A DNA stretch of 5,140 nucleotides from Cycloclasticus sp. Its GTDB lineage: Bacteria; Pseudomonadota; Gammaproteobacteria; Methylococcales; Cycloclasticaceae. Position 1 is the stretch's first letter. Every line of letters starts with the position of its first letter. The stretch lies in NCBI GenBank assembly GCA_019090295.1, contig JAHRWG010000030.1, forward strand, positions 1-5,140. The letters run 5' to 3'. Positions 1 to 5,140 of the stretch are shown in pieces. A model generated the notes under the pieces. The model was given only the letters and a program-made list of their open reading frames with translations, was not told the DNA's origin and did not search any database. The translations under genes and the position numbers were made by a program.

Positions 1-591
1 AAGGGTCAATGGTTAGTATCAATTAACGGGGACATTGCCACTAATATTCGAGTCAACCCTTATTATCAAACCTTGATTAAACGTGGTGATAAAAGTGATG
101 ATAGTCAAATAATGAAAAACCATTTACAAGAGGCACGTTGGTTTATAAAAAGCTTACAAAGTAGAAATGAGACATTAATGTTAGTCTCGCAGGAGATTGT
201 GAATCGTCAACAAGATTTTCTCGAGCATGGCGCAGTTGCAATGAAACCTATGGTGCTTCGTGATATTGCCGAATCAGTTGATATGCATGAATCCACTATT
301 TCACGTGTAACGACCAACAAATACATGCACACACCAAATGGTATTTTTGAGCTAAAGCATTTTTTCTCTAGCCACGTTTCAACCGATACCGGTGGCGAGT
401 GCTCTGCAACAGCCATTAGAGCATTTGTTAAAGAGTTAGTTAGCAGTGAGAACCCTCAGAAGCCCCTAAGTGACAACAAAATAGCCATACTATTAGCCGA
501 TAAAGGCATTAATGTTGCTCGGCGGACCATTGCCAAATACCGTGAATCCATTTCCATTCCACCTTCCAGTCAACGGAAACGAATCCTTTGA
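1..591 (+). CDS. rpoN: RNA polymerase sigma-54 factor RpoN (C-terminal part, 5' truncated by window edge)
   Basis: The frame is open from base 1 to the TGA at 589-591, so this is the last 196 residues of a protein usually about 480 residues long; the true start lies upstream. Sigma-54 binds core RNA polymerase and recognises -24/-12 promoters, and open-complex formation needs an AAA+ activator. Visible landmarks are the end of the core-binding region (INGD...RVNP, then [11 protein letters not shown]), the promoter-recognition helix-turn-helix around bases 253-324 (VLRDIAE...[13 protein letters not shown]), the FFSSHV segment, and the diagnostic RpoN box [10 protein letters not shown] at 517-546, which contacts the -24 element. 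The tail [12 protein letters not shown] matches the family end, so the 3' end is intact. A TTG at 73 could be mistaken for a start, but homology runs through it to base 1. hpf follows after 30 bp without a terminator, which suggests co-transcription. Confidence 0.97.
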   Translation, partial: KGQWLVSINGDIATNIRVNPYYQTLIKRGDKSDDSQIMKNHLQEARWFIKSLQSRNETLMLVSQEIVNRQQDFLEHGAVAMKPMVLRDIAESVDMHESTISRVTTNKYMHTPNGIFELKHFFSSHVSTDTGGECSATAIRAFVKELVSSENPQKPLSDNKIAILLADKGINVARRTIAKYRESISIPPSSQRKRIL

Positions 592-621
592 CATTTATTG
601 TAACCACAACAGGAGAGTAAT

Positions 622-912
622 ATGCAGTTAGACTTATCTGGACACCATGTAGAAATCACTGATTCAATTCGTGAATATACGACATCTAAGTTCGATAAAA
701 TCAAACGACATTTTGATAAAGTCATCGATGTCCATGTTGTCTTATCAGTGGAAAAGCTTAACCATAAAGCTGAGGCCACTATCCATTTAAATGGTATAAA
801 AATATTTGCTGAAGACACTCAGGAAAATATGTATGCGGCCATTGACGCGCTTATCGTTAAACTTGATAGGCAAGTGGTTAAGCATAAAGAAAAATCTACC
901 GCTCACCGTTAG
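622..912 (+). CDS. hpf: Ribosome hibernation promoting factor HPF (short form, YhbH/RaiA family)
   Basis: This 96-residue protein matches the short HPF of gammaproteobacteria in length (95 in E. coli) and along its whole sequence: MQLDLSGHHVEIT start, IREYTTSKFDKIKRHF helix, VVLSVEKLNHKAEATIHLNG strands, and ENMYAAIDALIVKLDRQVVKHK helix with a basic tail. In the family it binds the 30S decoding channel in stationary phase and, with RMF, drives 100S dimer formation. The C-terminal dimerisation domain of long HPF is absent, so it is the short type. The start is fixed by a strong Shine-Dalgarno AGGAGAG at 611-617 and by the conserved N-terminus. It lies 30 bp after rpoN, its usual neighbour, and is closed by a strong intrinsic terminator at 922-949. 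The next gene is rapZ and not ptsN, which is unusual for this cluster. Confidence 0.97.
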   Translation: MQLDLSGHHVEITDSIREYTTSKFDKIKRHFDKVIDVHVVLSVEKLNHKAEATIHLNGIKIFAEDTQENMYAAIDALIVKLDRQVVKHKEKSTAHR

Positions 913-921
913 TTTTAAATC

Positions 922-949
922 AGGCCGGCCTTAAACGGTCGGCCTTTTT
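922..949 (+). terminator. Intrinsic terminator downstream of hpf
   Basis: A 9-bp stem (AGGCCGGCC at 922-930 with GGTCGGCCT at 937-945, one G-U wobble) encloses the 6-nt loop TTAAAC and runs into five T residues at 945-949. This is a textbook rho-independent terminator for the plus strand, 10 bases past the hpf stop codon. It should end most rpoN-hpf transcripts. It sits only 12 nt before the rapZ ATG, so rapZ must depend on read-through or on a promoter inside or just behind hpf. Confidence 0.88.
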
Positions 950-961
950 AAGTACCTTAAA

Positions 962-1825
962 ATGAAACTGATTATTATTAGTGGGCTGTCTGGCTCAGGA
1001 AAAAGCATTACACTTGATACGCTTGAGGATGCTGGCTTTTATTGCACTGACAACTTACCTATTGCCCTACTAGGTGACTTTGCCAAATTACTCACCCAAA
1101 CAGATAACCCCTTATTTAAATTAGCCGCTGTCGGAATAGATGCTAGGAATGATCATCAATCCTTAAATCACTTTAGCCATTTTATTGAGCAGCTTCAACA
1201 CAGTCAGATTGAATACGATATTATTTTTCTTCGTGCCAATAAGGACATTTTATTAAAGCGCTTCAATGAAACCCGTCGGAAGCACCCTTTATCCAATCAA
1301 AACACATCGCTCGATGAGGCCATCGATCTTGAGATTCAGCGACTTAGCTCCATTGCTAGTCATGCTAGCCTTCAAATAGATACCAGCAACACCAACCTTC
1401 ATCAATTACGGGATATTATACGAAAACGAATATGTATCAATAACGCGGGTGATTTGTCACTGCAAATTATGTCATTTGGCTATAAACACGGCGCACCAAA
1501 TGATGTTGACTTTGTGTTTGATGCGCGTTGTTTACCCAACCCCTATTGGGACCCTTCATTACGTAGTGCGACGGGAAAAGATACACCCGTTATTCAATTT
1601 CTAGAACAGGAACCACTTGTTCAACATTACCTTCAAGATACTGCCCAATACTTAAATCGGTGGATACCTGAGTTTGCCAATTCAAATAGAAATTATTTAT
1701 CCATTGCGATTGGCTGTACGGGTGGGCAACATCGGTCTGTTTACTTAGCAGAAAAGCTGACCCTCTCTCTATCTAATCAGGGACTTAGCATTCTCACTAG
1801 ACACCGAGAGTTACCTACTCTTTAG
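962..1825 (+). CDS. rapZ: RapZ/YvcJ-family nucleotide-binding protein (RNase adaptor)
   Basis: At 287 residues it is close to E. coli RapZ (284) and collinear with it. The N-terminal P-loop domain has Walker A GLSGSGKS at residues 8-15, the LEDAGFYCTDNLP signature at 21-33, the second nucleotide motif DARN at 60-63, and TRRKHPL at 104-110. The C-terminal domain has SFGYKHGAPNDVD (171-183), FDARCLPNPYWDP (186-198), GCTGGQHRS (251-259) and a terminal RHREL. In Enterobacterales RapZ binds the sRNAs GlmZ/GlmY and brings RNase E to GlmZ, controlling glucosamine-6-phosphate synthase; elsewhere the role is less clear. Oddities: the acidic residue expected in the FL(D/E)A motif of the P-loop domain is Arg91, and the basic patch used for sRNA binding in E. 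coli (K270, K281-K283) has no counterpart. No in-frame start exists upstream before a stop codon, and the ATG has no clear Shine-Dalgarno (only TAAG at 949-952). ptsN before it and ptsO after it are missing. Family assignment is secure; the biochemical role here is inferred. Confidence 0.95.
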   Translation: MKLIIISGLSGSGKSITLDTLEDAGFYCTDNLPIALLGDFAKLLTQTDNPLFKLAAVGIDARNDHQSLNHFSHFIEQLQHSQIEYDIIFLRANKDILLKRFNETRRKHPLSNQNTSLDEAIDLEIQRLSSIASHASLQIDTSNTNLHQLRDIIRKRICINNAGDLSLQIMSFGYKHGAPNDVDFVFDARCLPNPYWDPSLRSATGKDTPVIQFLEQEPLVQHYLQDTAQYLNRWIPEFANSNRNYLSIAIGCTGGQHRSVYLAEKLTLSLSNQGLSILTRHRELPTL

Positions 1826-1832
1826 CGGGCAT

Positions 1833-1873
1833 TAGCTAGAAAATAACACAGCAGTTCAGCAGTGTTTAAGCTA
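1833..1873. repeat. Imperfect inverted repeat in the rapZ-mgtE spacer
   Basis: Outer arms TAGCT (1833-1837) and AGCTA (1869-1873) enclose inner arms AACAC (1845-1849) and GTGTT (1862-1866), with an asymmetric internal loop and a 12-nt apical loop. No T-run follows, so it does not look like an intrinsic terminator. It could be a weak RNA hairpin at the 3' end of rapZ mRNA or an operator-like element upstream of mgtE; with short arms in AT-rich DNA, chance is also plausible. Confidence 0.25.
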
Positions 1874-1892
1874 GAATGAATTCTTGTATAAA
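1865..1892 (+). promoter_or_regulatory. Possible sigma-70-type promoter for mgtE
   Basis: TATAAA at 1887-1892 is a good -10 candidate. TTTAAG at 1865-1870 is a poor -35 (about three of six consensus bases) at a 16-bp spacing. Transcription would begin near 1899, leaving a leader of roughly 15 nt before the mgtE ATG, too short for a Mg2+-sensing riboswitch of the M-box type. The call rests mainly on the -10 match and on mgtE probably needing its own promoter. Confidence 0.25.
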
Positions 1893-1914
1893 TAGCTAAC
1901 TTAACGATAAAACC

Positions 1915-3273
1915 ATGCCAAACTCTCAACAACACGAGAATACTCATGAGCATTTGCGCTTACTCGCAAATAGCTTAGGCAGTGGCGCATTATCTCAAAT
2001 TAGCCAACAAATTAATGATCTACACCCCGCCGAAGTAGCTAACCTGCTTGAATCATTACCCATGCAGAAAAGGTTACTCGTATGGGGTCTGGTTAACCCC
2101 GATCTGACTGGTGATATCTTAGTTGAAGTGAATGATGAGGTACGACAAGGCCTTATCGAAAAAACTGATTATAACGACTTGATATCCGCTGTCGCGTCTA
2201 TGGAGACCGATGATTTAGCAGATATTTTCGAGGACCTTCCTGATGCCGTTTTACATGAAGTTGTTCGCTCCATGTCCAACCAAGATAGGCGGCGCTTACA
2301 GTCTGTTATGTCTTACAGTGAAGACAGCGCAGGCGGGTTGATGAACCCTGACGTGGTTACTATTCGCCCAAATGTAAACCTAGGTGCCGCACTAAGATAC
2401 CTTCGGCAGCATGGTGAGTTGCCCGCTAACACTGACAAACTGTTTGTTGTCGACCGAGACGACCGCTACCTTGGCATCCTTAATATTATCGACCTAATCA
2501 CAAAAAGCCGCCGTAGTCCCGTTAGCGACATCATGGAAACGGATCAAAAAGCGCTTTCACCCACGTTATCAGCTAATGATGTTGCTCTATTTTTTGAAGA
2601 CTACAACCTCATTTCTGCTCCCGTTGTCGATGAAAACAATCATTTACTTGGCCGCATTACCGTTGATGATGTTGTCGATGTTATCCGTGATGAGGCTGAC
2701 CGCTCAATGCTCAGTATGGCCGGACTGGATGAAGATGATGATATGTTTGCTCCGGTGATGAAAAGTGCGAAAAGGCGAACATTGTGGCTTGGCATTAATT
2801 TATTTACTGCACTTATCGCTGCTGGAGTCATCAGCTTATTTGCAGAAACCATTGAACAAGTGGTTGCACTCGCCGTTCTTATGCCGATTGTTGCCAGTAT
2901 GGGAGGTATTGCTGGTAGCCAAACATTAATGCTCGTCATACGCGGTATCGCCTTAAACCAAGTTGGCCAAACCAATGCTCGTTGGCTTTTGTGGAAAGAG
3001 CTGGCAGTTGGAGCGTTAAATGGCTGCCTATGGGCAGGTGTTGTTGCCGTGCTTACTGCACTCTGGTTTCAGAGTCAGTCCTTAGGTCTACTCATAGGTG
3101 CAGCCCTTATTATTAACCTCGTTGCTGCCGCTTTAGCGGGTGCAACCATTCCTTTAGCACTTAAGCGAATGAGCATTGACCCAGCTATCGCAGGCGGTGT
3201 TATTTTAACAACCGTCACTGATGTTATTGGCTTTTTTACGTTCTTGGGGCTTGCAACGTTATTTTTGCTTTAA
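1915..3273 (+). CDS. mgtE: Magnesium transporter MgtE
   Basis: This 452-residue inner-membrane protein has full MgtE architecture: a helical, acidic N domain (about 20-135, with LHPAEVANLLESLP at its start and SAGGLMNPDVVTI at its end), CBS domain 1 (about 145-197), CBS domain 2 (about 205-258, SDIMETD...ITVDDVVDVI), a plug helix (about 262-288), and five hydrophobic helices (about 290-310, 317-340, 363-385, 390-415, 425-450). Known MgtE proteins are Mg2+-selective dimeric channels closed by Mg2+ bound between the cytosolic domains. The pore aspartate (D432 in Thermus thermophilus) is D436 in TTVTDVIGF. Two pore-region asparagines of the Thermus protein appear as I332 (GGIAGSQ) and G428, which I believe is typical of a proteobacterial subgroup. 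The ATG fits the family N-terminus, but there is no clear Shine-Dalgarno in the bases before it. It lies 89 bp after rapZ, where ptsO would usually be, and converges with pmbA. Confidence 0.96.
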   Translation: MPNSQQHENTHEHLRLLANSLGSGALSQISQQINDLHPAEVANLLESLPMQKRLLVWGLVNPDLTGDILVEVNDEVRQGLIEKTDYNDLISAVASMETDDLADIFEDLPDAVLHEVVRSMSNQDRRRLQSVMSYSEDSAGGLMNPDVVTIRPNVNLGAALRYLRQHGELPANTDKLFVVDRDDRYLGILNIIDLITKSRRSPVSDIMETDQKALSPTLSANDVALFFEDYNLISAPVVDENNHLLGRITVDDVVDVIRDEADRSMLSMAGLDEDDDMFAPVMKSAKRRTLWLGINLFTALIAAGVISLFAETIEQVVALAVLMPIVASMGGIAGSQTLMLVIRGIALNQVGQTNARWLLWKELAVGALNGCLWAGVVAVLTALWFQSQSLGLLIGAALIINLVAAALAGATIPLALKRMSIDPAIAGGVILTTVTDVIGFFTFLGLATLFLL

Positions 3274-3313
3274 TCATTAACACGACCTTAACAGCCAATT
3301 ATTCCAGCCCCTT
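3274..3313. other. Convergent mgtE/pmbA spacer without a recognisable terminator
   Basis: Only 40 bp separate the mgtE stop (plus strand) from the pmbA stop (minus strand). I looked for a GC-rich stem followed by a T-run on either strand and found none; only short AT-rich repeats such as TTAA are present. Termination of one or both transcripts may be Rho-dependent or may occur inside the opposing gene. Confidence 0.5.
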
Positions 3314-4669
3314 TTAGCTTCCCGCTATGGTCATTTCGCCCACCAATATTGAACCTGTGCGTATATTGCCTCGCAAGTCGACATCATTACCAACGGCCAC
3401 GATCGACTGATAAATATCCTTTAAGTTGCCTGCAATGGTAATTTCTTCAACTGGGTATTGAATCTCACCTTTGTCAACCCAATAACCTGCTGCTCCTCGT
3501 GAGTAATCCCCAGTTAGAGTATTAACGCCTTGACCAATAAGCTCTGTCACCAGTAACCCTGTCCCCATTTCACGTAACATTTGTTGGGTATCTAAATCAC
3601 CTGCCTGCACCGTTAAATTATGTACCCCTCCGGCATTTGCAGTACTTTCCATTCCTAGTTTACGTGCAGAATAGCTACTTAAAACATAGCCTTGAACGAC
3701 CCCAGAATCTATAATATTCCGCGGTGAGGTCGCCACCCCTTCTGCATCATATGTGGCACTGCCCATCCCTTGTAAGAGGTGTGGCTGTTCGTAAATATTG
3801 ACAAAAGAAGGGAAAACTTGCTGGCCTATACTGTCCATTAAAAAGGATGATTTCCGATAGAGGTTGCCACCTCGAATGGCCGAAATAAAGTGTCCGATTA
3901 ATCCCGAACTAACTTCAGCAGCAAACATAACGGGGCTTTTTCTTGTACTGATAGCTCTAGCCCCTAATCGTTTAATGGTTCGCTCGCTGGCCATTTCTCC
4001 GACCTTTCTCGCAGCATCTAAGTCTGCAGCTTTACGTGCAACGGTGTACCAATAATCTCTTTGCATCGCGTCATTCAACTCACCAATGACCGAACAACTC
4101 ATGCTATGTCGTGTGGCGTGGTAGCCGTGGTTAAAGCCCAAGCTATTGGCTAAAACACGTGTTCCTGCAAAAGTTTGTATACTGGCACCTTCTGAATTTG
4201 TAATTTTTGCATCATAAGACCTCGCAGCATCTTCACATTCAATCGCTTGTTCTATCGCCTGTTCCGCGCTCAGTTGCCACGGATGAGACAATGATAAATC
4301 TTGAAAATTAACAGCCAAGCTCTCTTTATCTGGCAAACCTGAATACGGATCATCTTCTGCGTAACGCGCAATTGAACAGGCGGCACTGACCATTTCTTTA
4401 ATCGATGCAGCATCCATTTTTGTTGAGCTAGCCGAGCCTTTTTTTTGCCCTTGATAGACAGTAACACCAACGCCTTGGTCTTTATGAAACTCAATTGTTT
4501 CAACTTCTCCAAGCCTCGCATTAACAGATAAGCCTTCGCCAATACTGATGCCCGTTTCGACTTGATCAGCCCCTTGTTTTTTAGCTTCCACTAAAATATC
4601 AGCAGCAATGGTCCTTAAATTATCTATGTTTAACTCATCCATTTTTGGCGCTGTCTTTATATTAGGCAT
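3314..4669 (-). CDS. pmbA: Metalloprotease-complex subunit PmbA (TldE)
   Basis: With the chosen ATG the protein has 451 residues, against 450 in E. coli PmbA, and aligns end to end. N-terminal features are the [20 protein letters not shown] region and [18 protein letters not shown] (about 66-83). The C-terminal half has [20 protein letters not shown], the [17 protein letters not shown] segment, [12 protein letters not shown] (from about 387), and [11 protein letters not shown]. PmbA/TldE is the non-catalytic partner of TldD. Together they form a cytosolic heterodimer that degrades unfolded or linear peptides and, in E. coli, completes microcin B17 processing and cleaves CcdA antitoxin. As expected, no HExxxH zinc motif is present. 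A TTG at 4681 would add four residues, but the ATG at 4667-4669 is preceded by a G-run and overlaps the tldD stop by 8 nt, so the ATG is preferred. The short overlap points to translational coupling with tldD. Confidence 0.96.
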   Translation of the reverse strand: MPNIKTAPKMDELNIDNLRTIAADILVEAKKQGADQVETGISIGEGLSVNARLGEVETIEFHKDQGVGVTVYQGQKKGSASSTKMDAASIKEMVSAACSIARYAEDDPYSGLPDKESLAVNFQDLSLSHPWQLSAEQAIEQAIECEDAARSYDAKITNSEGASIQTFAGTRVLANSLGFNHGYHATRHSMSCSVIGELNDAMQRDYWYTVARKAADLDAARKVGEMASERTIKRLGARAISTRKSPVMFAAEVSSGLIGHFISAIRGGNLYRKSSFLMDSIGQQVFPSFVNIYEQPHLLQGMGSATYDAEGVATSPRNIIDSGVVQGYVLSSYSARKLGMESTANAGGVHNLTVQAGDLDTQQMLREMGTGLLVTELIGQGVNTLTGDYSRGAAGYWVDKGEIQYPVEEITIAGNLKDIYQSIVAVGNDVDLRGNIRTGSILVGEMTIAGS

Positions 4670-5140
4670 GTGTCCCCCCAACGGTTAGTGAATCAATCTT
4701 AAGTGTTGGTTGTCCGACACCAACTGGCACGCTCTGCCCTTCCTTACCGCAAGTGCCTACGCCAGGATCTAATTCTAGATCATTACCGACCATGCTTACT
4801 TTTGTCAGCACGTCGGGACCATTACCGATTAGTGTTGCCCCTTTGACTGGCTTAGTAATTTTCCCATTTTCAATTAAATATGCCTCGCTAGCCGAAAAAA
4901 CAAATTTACCTGACGTAATATCCACCTGTCCACCTGCAAAGTTAACGGCATATAGGCCATTTTTAACAGACGATATTATCTCGGCTGGTACACTGTTACC
5001 CGGCAGCATATAAGTATTTGTCATTCGTGGCATTGGTAGATGCGCATACGATTCACGTCGGCCATTTCCAGTTGGCTTAACACCCATCAAACGAGCATTC
5101 ATTTTGTCTTGCATATAGCCTTTCAAGACACCTTTTTCAA
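4662..5140 (-). CDS. tldD: Metalloprotease TldD (C-terminal third, 5' part beyond window edge)
   Basis: The frame is open from the window's right edge to the TAA at 4664-4662, giving the last 158 complete codons of a protein usually about 480 residues long. The match to E. coli TldD is near-continuous: [101 protein letters not shown] and the terminal LTVGGT. TldD is the catalytic zinc subunit of the TldD/TldE protease. Its HExxxH zinc motif lies N-terminal to this fragment, outside the window, so catalytic competence cannot be judged. The conserved Cys in GTCGKEGQS near the C-terminus is present. A TTG at 5124-5126 is not a start, because homology continues upstream (EKGV). The gene runs into pmbA with an 8-nt overlap, so the two partner subunits are probably made from one mRNA. 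Confidence 0.96.
   Translation of the reverse strand, partial: EKGVLKGYMQDKMNARLMGVKPTGNGRRESYAHLPMPRMTNTYMLPGNSVPAEIISSVKNGLYAVNFAGGQVDITSGKFVFSASEAYLIENGKITKPVKGATLIGNGPDVLTKVSMVGNDLELDPGVGTCGKEGQSVPVGVGQPTLKIDSLTVGGTHA
4670..4679 (-). promoter_or_regulatory. G-run ribosome-binding site that decides the pmbA start
   Basis: Read on the minus strand, GGGGGG (4674-4679) is followed by the 4-nt spacer ACAC and then the pmbA ATG (4669-4667). The G-run can pair with the CCUCC of 16S rRNA. It lies inside the tldD codons for the conserved Val-Gly-Gly-Thr end of TldD, so one sequence serves both purposes. It favours the ATG over the TTG at 4681, which lies immediately upstream of, and overlaps, the G-run. 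Confidence 0.6.

Noticed and set aside
207..416. Minus-strand open frame of 69 codons inside rpoN
   Set aside because: It lies antisense to a strongly conserved RpoN region and its translation shows no family features or ribosome-binding site.
570..818. Minus-strand open frame of 82 codons across the rpoN-hpf junction
   Set aside because: It is antisense to the hpf start and its ribosome-binding site; the conserved plus-strand genes explain the sequence.
863..890. Promoter for rapZ inside the end of hpf (TTGATA, 16 bp, TAAAGA)
   Set aside because: The -10 matches only about half of the consensus, and such matches are common in AT-rich coding DNA. It is also upstream of the terminator, so it would not bypass it.
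913..961. Remnant of ptsN between hpf and rapZ
   Set aside because: The 49-bp gap is fully taken up by the terminator and a short leader; no piece resembling EIIA-Ntr can be read in any frame.
1899..1914. Mg2+-sensing riboswitch upstream of mgtE
   Set aside because: The whole spacer is 89 bp and a leader from the candidate promoter would be about 15 nt, far too short for a known Mg2+ riboswitch.
2576..2975. Alternative frames on both strands inside mgtE
   Set aside because: Both overlap the CBS2 and membrane region, which is clearly coding in the mgtE frame; the low-complexity translations are frame shadows.
3864..4542. Alternative frames within pmbA on both strands
   Set aside because: pmbA is conserved end to end in its own frame; these frames show no recognisable protein.
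4670..4681. TTG at 4681 as the pmbA start
   Set aside because: It would place the G-run inside the coding region and adds only four residues not needed for family length. The ATG at 4669 has the better spacing.
4753..5013. Plus-strand open frame of 86 codons inside tldD
   Set aside because: It is antisense to the highly conserved TldD C-terminus, with no supporting start signal.

Overview
The window is a stretch of chromosome from a moderately AT-rich gammaproteobacterium. The evidence is the family-level similarity of every protein to Escherichia coli/Pseudomonas-type orthologues: RpoN with its C-terminal RpoN box, a short 96-residue HPF, RapZ, a CBS-type MgtE, and the PmbA/TldD pair. I cannot place it at genus level from sequence alone. 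There are no mobile elements, CRISPR arrays, or tRNA or rRNA genes, and base and codon use look uniform. It reads as vertically inherited core genome.

Left part, plus strand (1-1825): the 3' part of rpoN (sigma-54; its 5' end lies off the window), then hpf (ribosome hibernation factor) 30 bp downstream, a strong intrinsic terminator directly behind hpf, and rapZ (P-loop nucleotide-binding/RNase adaptor family) starting 12 nt after the terminator's T-run. This is the 'rpoN cluster', but ptsN, which normally lies between hpf and rapZ, and ptsO/npr, which normally follows rapZ, are both absent. The nitrogen-PTS genes have therefore been lost from, or moved out of, this locus.

Middle, plus strand (1826-3273): an 89-bp spacer with an imperfect inverted repeat and a weak promoter-like sequence, then mgtE, a complete Mg2+ channel/transporter with N domain, two CBS domains, plug helix and five membrane helices.

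Right part, minus strand (3314-5140): pmbA (tldE) and the C-terminal third of tldD, in the order tldD-pmbA with an 8-nt overlap of start and stop. Their products form the TldD/TldE metalloprotease heterodimer. mgtE and pmbA converge across only 40 bp with no recognisable terminator.

I see no undescribed system here. The points worth a second look are the missing ptsN/ptsO, the terminator and poor ribosome-binding site in front of rapZ, the loss of an acidic residue and of the basic C-terminal patch in RapZ, and the non-canonical pore positions in MgtE.
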